In this document: positions 7,925 through 14,941 of the stretch, piece after piece | Layout: each line of letters starts with the position of its first letter | How positions within the stretch are numbered: position 1 is the first letter of the stretch | Origin: Promethearchaeia archaeon | GTDB lineage: Archaea > Asgardarchaeota > Lokiarchaeia > Sigyniarchaeales > SOKP01 | DNA length: 27,355 bases | Assembly: GCA_029856295.1 (NCBI GenBank) | Contig: JAHQWS010000246.1 | Coordinates: 1-27,355, forward strand | Reading direction: 5' to 3' | Notes under the pieces: model-generated | The model's input: the letters and a program-made list of their open reading frames with translations, nothing else | What the model was told of the DNA's origin: nothing | Databases searched by the model: none | Position numbers and translations under genes: made by a program

Positions 7925-9658
7925 ATGGCTAAAAAAAATTTAGATGGTGGAGACCTCTTAATTAGATGTTTGTTAAATGAGGGAGTTAAACATATATTCG
8001 GTATAACAGGTGGAGAATTACTAAGAATATATGATGCGGTTTATCGTTTTGGACGTGATGAGGGTATTGATACGATTATGGTCCGGCATGAACAGAATGG
8101 GGCTCATGCCGCTGATGCGTATGCTAGAGCAACTGGAGAGATTGGAGTTTGTATGGGAACAGTTGGTCCTGGAGTTATGCACTTAATACCTGCTGTTGCT
8201 TCAGCATGGGCAGATTCAATTCCCTTATTAGTCATTGGAGCTCAAGTTGCAAAAATATTTGATAATACCGGAATTATCCAAGGTTATATTGATCAAATTG
8301 CTGTAATGAAACCAATTACCAAAATACAAATTAGAGTAGAAGAGCCTAGTGAAATACCTGAGGCTGTCCAAAAAGCAATAAAAACAGCTCTTTCAGGAAG
8401 GAGAGGTCCAGTCTATTTAGAATTTCGAGAAACAGCATTGGTTAGGACTGCCAGTGAAGATAATTTAAAAAAAATTCAAGATCCAAACCAATATCGACAG
8501 GAACATAGACCTAAAGCCAAAAATGAGGATGTTAAGGCCACAGTAAATCTCCTTAAGATGGCAGAAAAACCGTTAATTATTGCTGGTGGTGGTGTAATAG
8601 CTTCAAAAGCATCTGAAGAATTGATAAGGCTTTCCACGAATTATATGATCCCTGCCGGTACGACAGTCAATGGAGTGGGTTCGATATCAAGGGATAAAAA
8701 TACTTTTGTTGGATCGATGTTTACAGTAAATGCCTTAAGAACAGCTGCATCTAATGCAGATATAATTTTATCATTTGGCTGCAAATGGGATTATACAACT
8801 CTATTTGGAGATGCCCCTTTTTGGAAAAAAGACCAAAAAATCATTCAAGTTGATATTGATTCAAGTGAAATAGGAAAAAACAGACCCGTGGAAGTTGGTA
8901 TTGTAGCAGATGCTAAATCAGTCATTAGTCAATTATTATTAGAAATGGAAAATAGTCTTCCTAAAGAAAAAATCACAGAATGGTCAGAATGGAATGATTA
9001 TCTACAAGATTTTTATGAGGGTGAACTAAAACAGATCGAGAAATTCTTGAAATCTGAGAAGAAACCAATACCACCCCAAAGACTAGTATTAGAGATATAT
9101 AACTTTTTTCCTCCAGAAACAATCTATACCATTGATGGAGGGGACATTATGGCATTTTCTCATATGTACGTAAGTTATTTCTCACGATTTCCTAGAAGTT
9201 ATCTGTACCCATCTGGGATGGGACATCTTGGAGTAGGTTTACCTTACGCTATAGGAGCAAAATTGGCCAAACCTAATACACCTATAGTGGCAATAACAGG
9301 AGATGGTGCATTCCTTTTTAGCGCACAGGAATTGGATACCGCAGTACGGTACAATCTACCTATAATTTGTATCATTTCCAACAATTCGTGTTGGAGTATG
9401 ATCAAAGGAAACCAAGATATTAATTTTGATAAAAGATACTGTGATACAGATTTACCTCCTACAGATTATGCAAAAATCGCTGAAAGCTATGGTTGTTACG
9501 CAGAGCACGTTGTAAATCCTGAAGATTTAACGGGTGCATTTCAACGCGCCATCGATTCAAATAAACCTGCGGTCATAGATGTAGAAGTAGCATTTGAGAT
9601 AAACCCCGCAAGAAGAATGTTTGATCTTTATAAAAAAAGTAAAGGGCTATACGGATAA
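7925..9658 (+). CDS. Thiamine-diphosphate enzyme, acetolactate-synthase / 2-hydroxyacyl-CoA-lyase superfamily
   Basis: A 577-residue three-domain enzyme. The N-terminal pyrimidine-binding domain has HIFGITGGE (23-31) and RHEQNGAHAADAYAR (54-68), with the catalytic Glu at 56, then GTVGPG. The central domain binds nucleotide in FAD- or ADP-dependent members. The C-terminal domain has the ThDP motif GDG at 459-461 through NN at 486-487, followed by SCWSMIKGNQ. The family includes acetolactate synthase, oxalyl-CoA decarboxylase, 2-hydroxyacyl-CoA lyase, glyoxylate carboligase and sulfoacetaldehyde acetyltransferase. The residues after the ThDP motif look more like acetolactate synthase, but no regulatory subunit or branched-chain pathway gene is nearby. 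Neighbours on both sides are 3-hydroxyacyl-CoA dehydrogenases, which makes CoA-linked or 2-hydroxyacid chemistry worth considering. The fold is certain and the reaction is not. Confidence 0.85.
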   Translation: MAKKNLDGGDLLIRCLLNEGVKHIFGITGGELLRIYDAVYRFGRDEGIDTIMVRHEQNGAHAADAYARATGEIGVCMGTVGPGVMHLIPAVASAWADSIPLLVIGAQVAKIFDNTGIIQGYIDQIAVMKPITKIQIRVEEPSEIPEAVQKAIKTALSGRRGPVYLEFRETALVRTASEDNLKKIQDPNQYRQEHRPKAKNEDVKATVNLLKMAEKPLIIAGGGVIASKASEELIRLSTNYMIPAGTTVNGVGSISRDKNTFVGSMFTVNALRTAASNADIILSFGCKWDYTTLFGDAPFWKKDQKIIQVDIDSSEIGKNRPVEVGIVADAKSVISQLLLEMENSLPKEKITEWSEWNDYLQDFYEGELKQIEKFLKSEKKPIPPQRLVLEIYNFFPPETIYTIDGGDIMAFSHMYVSYFSRFPRSYLYPSGMGHLGVGLPYAIGAKLAKPNTPIVAITGDGAFLFSAQELDTAVRYNLPIICIISNNSCWSMIKGNQDINFDKRYCDTDLPPTDYAKIAESYGCYAEHVVNPEDLTGAFQRAIDSNKPAVIDVEVAFEINPARRMFDLYKKSKGLYG

Positions 9659-9673
9659 TTTAAAAAATAAAAC

Positions 9674-9699
9674 CCAATTTCCTATTGCTCGAAAATTGG
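9674..9699. terminator. Inverted repeat between convergent stops
   Basis: CCAATTT (9674-9680) pairs with AAATTGG (9693-9699) around a twelve-base loop, in the 55 bases between the stop at 9658 (+) and the stop at 9714 (-). Its position suits a two-way terminator, but the stem is short and there is no strong T tract. Confidence 0.3.
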
Positions 9700-9713
9700 A
9701 CGATTATAAAAAC

Positions 9714-10646
9714 TCAGATTGGTTCGAAAGCATCAATTTTTTCGAGGTGAGAAAGGATTTTTAAGTATTGCCGATCACGCTTTCTAAGTATTTCTTCTTC
9801 GCTCATATTACCGTAATCATAAAAACCCTTGCTTGTTTTTGCTCCAAGATGCCCCTGATCAACTCTATTTTTAATAAGTGAAATTTCTATACCCTTACTC
9901 TTTGTAATATCAGAAATTAAATCGAGACCCGTAAAATCCATAGTTTGAACAACACCTACAATAGGAAGTCGAATACCTAAACTGTGTTTTATGGCAACAT
10001 CAATCATTTCTGGAGTTGCGATTCTTCTTAATAAAAGCTCAAAGACGACCCCACTTATAGCATTTTGAATTCTATTTACTATAAAAGAGTCGATATATTT
10101 TTTCAGCACGACAGGTTTTTTGCCCAACCTTTCTATGAGTTTGACTGACAGCTCTACAGTATCTTTTGATGTTTTTCGTCCTGCGACGATCTCAACGAGG
10201 GGAATAATATGGGGAGGGGCAAACCAATGCTGAATGACTAATCGTTCAGGTTTTTTAACCTTTACTATTTTAAAAATATCTAATGATGAAGTATTACTTG
10301 CTAGAATGGTGTTTTCAGAACAAAATTCATCCAATTGTGAAAAAACCTTCTCTTTTAGATCCGGAACTTCACTCACGGCCTCTACTACCAGATCGACACC
10401 TTGAGCGGCATCTTTAAGATTAGTTGAGGGATTTATGCGATTTAGTATATTTGAAATTTCATTCTTTTTAACCCGTTCGAATTCAGCTAAGGTGTTTAAA
10501 TTTGATTTGATTAAAATCATTGCCCGATTGAGACTGTCTTCATTAATATCAATCAGATTTACTTCTATACCTGCAGTTGCATATACCTGGGCTATTGAAT
10601 GACCCATGGTACCTGCTCCAACTACTAAAACTTTCTTAATTTCCAT
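9714..10646 (-). CDS. 3-hydroxyacyl-CoA dehydrogenase (HAD/PaaH type)
   Basis: About 310 residues; NAD-dependent oxidation of (S)-3-hydroxyacyl-CoA. With residue numbers counted from the GTG at 10655, the Rossmann motif GAGTMG is at 13-18, with an acidic D36 at the end of strand 2 favouring NAD, then DLVVEAVSE (88-96) and SNTSSLD (120-126). The active-site loop HWFAPPHIIPLVE (143-155) keeps both His143 and Glu155. The C-terminal domain has IVNRIQNA and ends with LGAKTSKGFYDYG plus a 30-residue tail. I prefer the ATG at 10646, preceded by a GTGGT run; the GTG at 10655 adds three residues. It is the last gene of the minus-strand fatty-acid block, 108 bases after the cupin. It is canonical, unlike its relative at 6958. 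Confidence 0.9.
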   Translation of the reverse strand: MEIKKVLVVGAGTMGHSIAQVYATAGIEVNLIDINEDSLNRAMILIKSNLNTLAEFERVKKNEISNILNRINPSTNLKDAAQGVDLVVEAVSEVPDLKEKVFSQLDEFCSENTILASNTSSLDIFKIVKVKKPERLVIQHWFAPPHIIPLVEIVAGRKTSKDTVELSVKLIERLGKKPVVLKKYIDSFIVNRIQNAISGVVFELLLRRIATPEMIDVAIKHSLGIRLPIVGVVQTMDFTGLDLISDITKSKGIEISLIKNRVDQGHLGAKTSKGFYDYGNMSEEEILRKRDRQYLKILSHLEKIDAFEPI

Positions 10647-10763
10647 TTTAACCACTTTTTTAAAATTCTCTATTCGATTTTTATGCTTAACTTAAATATA
10701 TAAAAATTTATTATAAATTTGAGTGTTTAATAATTTTAATTAGACTTTATATTGATTTAAAGG

Positions 10764-11957
10764 TTAAGACTCTGGACCAAAATGTTTAAGCATCACAAGA
10801 TTGTCCCATTTACTCTCATTTTTTATTTCAATACCTTCACAGGCCGCGTTATGAGTAACAAAAAGCTCATCATGAGTCATCTGTCCGAATCTAATCATCG
10901 CAGGTGATTCAACATCTAATACTCCAAATTTACCATGACCTTGAATAACGATAAGCCCATATGCGCCACTTTCTTTTATAGTAATAGTTTCTTTAGGATA
11001 TACTGTAAATTCCTTGGCAGAATAAAAATCGGAATTATATAAGACTAAATATTCTTCATATCCTTCTTCTCTCATTTCATCTACAGGTTTTACCGGTTTT
11101 GGTTCTAAAAATCTGTTTTTAAAGAAATTAGGATCTAAATTTAAATCCCAATTTATCATATCTACGATGTAATCAAGATTCTTATTGTGTTCATCAGGAA
11201 CATCTTTAACTAAAAGATCCCAAGGGATATATTTGTCCCATGTTAAGTTTTGAAACATTGCAAAAACATCTGAAGCGAATTGTGGTTCATATGTTAAAAG
11301 CGTGCCAGGAGCATGCAAAACTCCCGGAGGTACGTCCCAACCAGTTCCGGGTTTAAGTTTATACGCTTTTGAATAATGTAAGATCCCATTATCACCTTGT
11401 TCCCAATTTTCTAAACATTTCTTTATTTCATTCTTCGTAGTTCCTGGATTTAGACCAAAATAAGTATGTGGAAAGTAAGCGGGATGATTATTTAATTGTA
11501 TTGGAAAATAATATCCTTCTGGTTTTGCTTTTCTGCCAACGTTTGCAGCTTTTTCACTATCTTGATGTAAGTGGAGGGGCAATGGCTCCATATTATCAAA
11601 AAACTTAGCATACATGGTCCAACCTCCATATTTATCCATTACATTACTTCCTAATATGTCATCTCCAATATTATCAATTGCATCTTTTAACAAGACTTCT
11701 TCTTTTTTAGCACCATTCTCTATGTAAATATAACTCAAACCTTCATCTTTGAGAGTTAAAGGCCCATTATCTGCTTTTGTTGTTGAAGCAAACCATCTCT
11801 CATCTATACCACCTCTATGAGTACCAAACGAATAATAATCATCTGGATGCAACTTTAAACGCCTTCCAGGAATGCAAAAATTACGAGGCACCCAAGTAGG
11901 AAATAAACGAAAAATTCCCTTACCCTTTTCCAATGCGATATTCAATAAATTTTTCAT
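10764..11957 (-). CDS. Cupin protein resembling class I mannose-6-phosphate isomerase
   Basis: A 397-residue protein with a phosphomannose-isomerase-like arrangement. The metal-ligand candidates are His129 and His131 in PLPLHLHQDSEK, Glu147 in KPEGYY, and His215 in VPPGVLHAPGT, matching the His/Gln-His, Glu and His pattern of type I enzymes. A second jelly-roll fills the C terminus (YPKETITIKESGAYGLIVIQGHGKFG). The N-terminal segment carries IPGRRLKLHPDDYY. Known family members interconvert mannose-6-phosphate and fructose-6-phosphate, but this protein is divergent and may act on another sugar or not be an isomerase at all. It starts only five bases after the hydratase-2 stop, so the two are very likely co-transcribed, an odd pairing of a sugar-type cupin with fatty-acid enzymes. 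Confidence 0.7.
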   Translation of the reverse strand: MKNLLNIALEKGKGIFRLFPTWVPRNFCIPGRRLKLHPDDYYSFGTHRGGIDERWFASTTKADNGPLTLKDEGLSYIYIENGAKKEEVLLKDAIDNIGDDILGSNVMDKYGGWTMYAKFFDNMEPLPLHLHQDSEKAANVGRKAKPEGYYFPIQLNNHPAYFPHTYFGLNPGTTKNEIKKCLENWEQGDNGILHYSKAYKLKPGTGWDVPPGVLHAPGTLLTYEPQFASDVFAMFQNLTWDKYIPWDLLVKDVPDEHNKNLDYIVDMINWDLNLDPNFFKNRFLEPKPVKPVDEMREEGYEEYLVLYNSDFYSAKEFTVYPKETITIKESGAYGLIVIQGHGKFGVLDVESPAMIRFGQMTHDELFVTHNAACEGIEIKNESKWDNLVMLKHFGPES

Positions 11958-11962
11958 TTTTC

Positions 11963-12805
11963 TTATTCCACTATGGCATAAGCATTGTTTATTACTATAG
12001 CTCTTTTTGTACGAGTCTGAATTATATAACGCCCATTATCTTTCCATCCCTCTGTGGTTAATGTTTCTCCGGGATATACAACATTAGAAAATCGAGCTTT
12101 AAATTCTTTAAAACGCGATACATCATTATTGCAAAGAACACTAAGTATGGCCCGAGTTGCAAAACCATAGGTGCATAATCCATGAAGAATTGGTTTTTCT
12201 TGACCACCTCTCCTAGCAAATTCCGGATCCAAATGTAAAGGGTTAAAATCACCATTAAGTCTATATAAAGCAGCTTGATTCTCATTAGTCTTGTAAGATA
12301 TACTAAAATCAGGTGCTATTCCTTCAGGGGGATTTAGAGATTCAGCTTTAGGACCAGGATCTCCACCAAAGCCTCCCGCTCCAATATAAAAATGTATCCA
12401 TTTCGCATCAAATATCGGTTGACCATCTTTAGAATAGCCTGAAACATTAGTATGAATAACTGCGCCCTTACCCTTATCATAGATATCAGTTACTTCCCCA
12501 ATTCTTAGGATTTCACCTGTTGAGGAAAATGGTTGATGGAGTCGGATAAGCTGTTCACCATGTATATATCGTGAAAAATCAATCTTCCCAGGAAATATAA
12601 GAGCTCCCATTCCGGCTATAGTGGCAAAACTAGGTATGACTTTAAGCCCCCCACGAACTCTTTCATAGACAAATGGGAGTTCATCTGCCTGAACACCAAC
12701 ACCTAAGGCGTAAAGGATAACATCTTTCCAATTATATTTAAAAAAACTTTCTTTACTCTTCTTTCCAATTGTACTTAAATCTATTCCTGAAATGTTTAGT
12801 TTCAA
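11963..12805 (-). CDS. MaoC-type (R)-specific enoyl-CoA hydratase 2 (MFE-2 hydratase-like)
   Basis: A 280-residue protein with two hot-dog folds, as in eukaryotic hydratase 2: a degenerate N-terminal repeat (YALGVGVQADELPFVYE at 32-48, then HGEQLIRLHQP) and the active C-terminal repeat. The hydratase-2 signature is complete, YRLNGDFNPLHLDP (181-194), with catalytic Asp186, Asn188 and His191, then KPILHGLCTYGFA. It adds water to trans-2-enoyl-CoA to make (R)-3-hydroxyacyl-CoA. Compared from memory with human HSD17B4, the match runs along the whole hydratase module, including FKEFKARFSNVVYPGETL near the end. The start is TTG at 12805; no ATG or GTG occurs between it and the preceding stop, and the first downstream ATG would cut into the fold. 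The cupin follows after five bases. The MFE-2-like SDR lies upstream on the same strand. Confidence 0.92.
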   Translation of the reverse strand: MKLNISGIDLSTIGKKSKESFFKYNWKDVILYALGVGVQADELPFVYERVRGGLKVIPSFATIAGMGALIFPGKIDFSRYIHGEQLIRLHQPFSSTGEILRIGEVTDIYDKGKGAVIHTNVSGYSKDGQPIFDAKWIHFYIGAGGFGGDPGPKAESLNPPEGIAPDFSISYKTNENQAALYRLNGDFNPLHLDPEFARRGGQEKPILHGLCTYGFATRAILSVLCNNDVSRFKEFKARFSNVVYPGETLTTEGWKDNGRYIIQTRTKRAIVINNAYAIVE

Positions 12806-12911
12806 CTTTTTTTTAATATAACTATATTAGGTTTATTTGTTATTTTAAACATTATAAATTTTGATATTTTAATTTTTGAGATTTTATTTCCTATAATAAT
12901 TTAGATCGACA

Positions 12912-12995
12912 ATGGTAATGGGTACAGAATTAAAAGTTATTGAGGCATATCGAGAGAAGGAACGAGCTGCTTGGGATGGACTTTTAACAGCTTAA
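12912..12995 (+). CDS. Possible 27-residue micro-ORF in a gap within the minus-strand block
   Basis: ATG at 12912 opens a 27-codon frame ending in TAA at 12993-12995, on the strand opposite all its neighbours. The peptide is charged and could form an amphipathic helix (MGTELKVIEAYREKERAAW, then DGLLTA). Base composition in this stretch is visibly richer in G and C than the flanking spacer, and an A/T-rich TATA-like CTATAATAAT lies just upstream (12891-12900). It may be a real small protein, a remnant of a lost gene, or chance. I do not recognise it. The rest of the 270-base gap (12806-13075) is plain A/T-rich spacer. Confidence 0.25.
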   Translation: MVMGTELKVIEAYREKERAAWDGLLTA

Positions 12996-13075
12996 CTTTT
13001 TTTATTTTAATTATTTTTATTCAAATTCTCAAGAAATTAAAAAATAAATAAAAAAACGAATATTTTGATTTTATT

Positions 13076-14020
13076 TTAAGAACCGAATAATTCTTCAGCC
13101 ATGCTTGCGGATTCTACTTTCTTTGGAACACCTTTCAATAGTTCTGACTTAACTCGTTCAGCTAAAATTTGAGGGGTAAAGGGTTCTCCATTGTTATCAA
13201 TTCTATTAACTGTATGCCAACCTTGATAGACCCATACTTTATCACCTATCGCTCTAAAAACTTCTCCGGTAATTCGTCGAGCTTCATCTGATGCTAAAAA
13301 TACAACTAATGGAGCAAAATGTGTCGGATTAAATACATCAAAACCAGCCTTAGTCTTCATTTTCATAAACCCCGCCATTTTAGGTGTAGCATCAGTTGTC
13401 ATTCGAGTACGAGCACTTGGAACTACACAGTTAACTGTAGCATATTTTTTTAATTCGGTCGCAGTAATTACTGTAAAAGCTGCTATTCCCGCTTTAGCGG
13501 CACCATAATTCGATTGTCCTATATTTCCAATCAAGCCAGAATCAGACGCTGTGTTGATAATTCTTCCGAAGTTTTTCAGTTTTGGATTAGCTTTGCCTTG
13601 TTCTCTAAAATACTGACTCGCATGTCTTGACATATTAAATGTACCCTTTAAATGAACCGCAATAACACCATCAAAATCACTTTCAGACATATTGAAAATC
13701 ATTCTATCTCGCAAAATACCAGCATTATTAACCATAATGTCAAGTTTTCCAAATTCCGATATAGCTTGATCTATCATAGCTTTAGCCTTGTTAAAATCAG
13801 CAACAGAATCGTAATTAGCAACCACTTTTGCCCCAAGTTGTTTACAATCTTCTACAACTTGATCCACCACTTTAGTTTCAACTCCTGAACCATCAAAAGC
13901 ACCACCTATATCGTTAACTACCAACTGGCAACCTTCTTTAGCCATGGCTAAGGCTTCCTCACGGCCTAATCCTCTACCAGCGCCAGTTATTATAGCAACC
14001 TTTCCATCTAACATTCCCAT
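13076..14020 (-). CDS. SDR 3-hydroxyacyl-CoA dehydrogenase resembling the MFE-2 N-terminal module
   Basis: About 314 residues; NAD-dependent short-chain dehydrogenase predicted to oxidise (R)-3-hydroxyacyl-CoA. Numbering from the ATG at 14020: glycine loop GAGRGLG at 13-19, VVNDIGG (34-40) with an Asp after strand 2 pointing to NAD, NNAGILRDR (98-106), and the catalytic Ser159, Tyr172 and Lys176 in NTASDSGLIGNIGQSNYGAAK. These phrases match the dehydrogenase part of human HSD17B4 (peroxisomal MFE-2), also in the KVVANYDSV stretch, much better than a generic FabG. The C-terminal tail of about 60 residues (VWVYQGWHTVNRI onward) is longer than in FabG. The frame could open nine bases earlier at a TTG, but the ATG is preferred. 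It sits upstream of the hydratase-2 gene, the same module order as the fused eukaryotic enzyme. Confidence 0.88.
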   Translation of the reverse strand: MGMLDGKVAIITGAGRGLGREEALAMAKEGCQLVVNDIGGAFDGSGVETKVVDQVVEDCKQLGAKVVANYDSVADFNKAKAMIDQAISEFGKLDIMVNNAGILRDRMIFNMSESDFDGVIAVHLKGTFNMSRHASQYFREQGKANPKLKNFGRIINTASDSGLIGNIGQSNYGAAKAGIAAFTVITATELKKYATVNCVVPSARTRMTTDATPKMAGFMKMKTKAGFDVFNPTHFAPLVVFLASDEARRITGEVFRAIGDKVWVYQGWHTVNRIDNNGEPFTPQILAERVKSELLKGVPKKVESASMAEELFGS

Positions 14021-14099
14021 TATATTCAATCTTACTCTTTAATATATTGTATTATGTTATATTTTCATCTTTATTCTTTAAAATAATTTATTACAAAAT

Positions 14100-14900
14100 C
14101 TAAAGTCCAGCATTAATAGTAAAACCGCCATCCAAAACGATCTTTGCGCCTGAAATGTAATCACTTGCTTTTGATGCGAGGAAAACAATTGCTCCCTTAA
14201 TATCATCTCCACTCCCAAATCTTTTTATAGGAGTTAAATTTAATAATGGGGGTCCAATCATTTCATACATTGAACTCTCTTTATCTTGGAGGAATTCCAT
14301 CATACCCACTTCCATGTTACCAGGGAGTATCGCATTAACTCTAATATTATACTTTCCCCATTCCACAGCCAGAGATCTCGTAAGACCAATTATACCGATC
14401 TTGGATGTGGCATAAGCCGTAAATCCCGTCGAAAATCCTACTTGGCCATTCTCACTAGAGAAATTGATAATATTACCGCTTTTTTGTTTTATCATCATTT
14501 TCCCTATTTCCCGACAACATAAAAAGGTTCCTGTGAGATTTGTATTAATTGTATTATTCCAACGGCTTAAACTATATGTTTTCGATGGTGCCATATCGCC
14601 AACACCAGCATTGTTTACAAGAATGTCGCATTTACCATAATAATCCTTAACTGTTTTAGCCATCTGCTTTACTTCTTCTTCTTTTGTTATGTCACATTTT
14701 ATTTTTATGCAATCTCGTCCATTTTTTTTCAACTTTTTAACAGCGTCGTCTAATTTACCGTGGATGTCTCTACCACAAATTGCTATATCAGCTCCAGCTT
14801 CGGCCATTCCTTCCGCAGAGTAATATCCCAGGCCTCTCCCTCCACCTGTAACAACAGCAACTTTTTCATCTAATTTAAATAGATCTAACGCTTGAGTCAT
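14100..14900 (-). CDS. Short-chain dehydrogenase/reductase, gluconate-5-dehydrogenase / FabG-like
   Basis: A 266-residue classical SDR. It has GGGRGLG at 19-25, ICGRD (41-45) with an Arg after strand 2 that favours NADP(H), LVNNAGVG (94-101), a Ser at 148-149 in NFSSENG, and Tyr163/Lys167 in AYATSK. The C terminus KIVLDGGFTINAGL is typical of the family. Possible reactions are 3-oxoacyl thioester reduction or sugar-alcohol oxidation; the sequence does not decide. GATGAT (minus strand, 14909-14904) lies three bases before the ATG at 14900. It is spaced 41 bases from the acyl-CoA synthetase upstream and about 80 from the MFE-2-like SDR downstream, so co-transcription is likely. An NADPH preference beside an NAD-type SDR would allow opposite directions of flux. 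Confidence 0.85.
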   Translation of the reverse strand: MTQALDLFKLDEKVAVVTGGGRGLGYYSAEGMAEAGADIAICGRDIHGKLDDAVKKLKKNGRDCIKIKCDITKEEEVKQMAKTVKDYYGKCDILVNNAGVGDMAPSKTYSLSRWNNTINTNLTGTFLCCREIGKMMIKQKSGNIINFSSENGQVGFSTGFTAYATSKIGIIGLTRSLAVEWGKYNIRVNAILPGNMEVGMMEFLQDKESSMYEMIGPPLLNLTPIKRFGSGDDIKGAIVFLASKASDYISGAKIVLDGGFTINAGL

Positions 14901-14941
14901 ATTATCATCTTAATTTAAAACGGTTTAAATAGATTAGTAAT

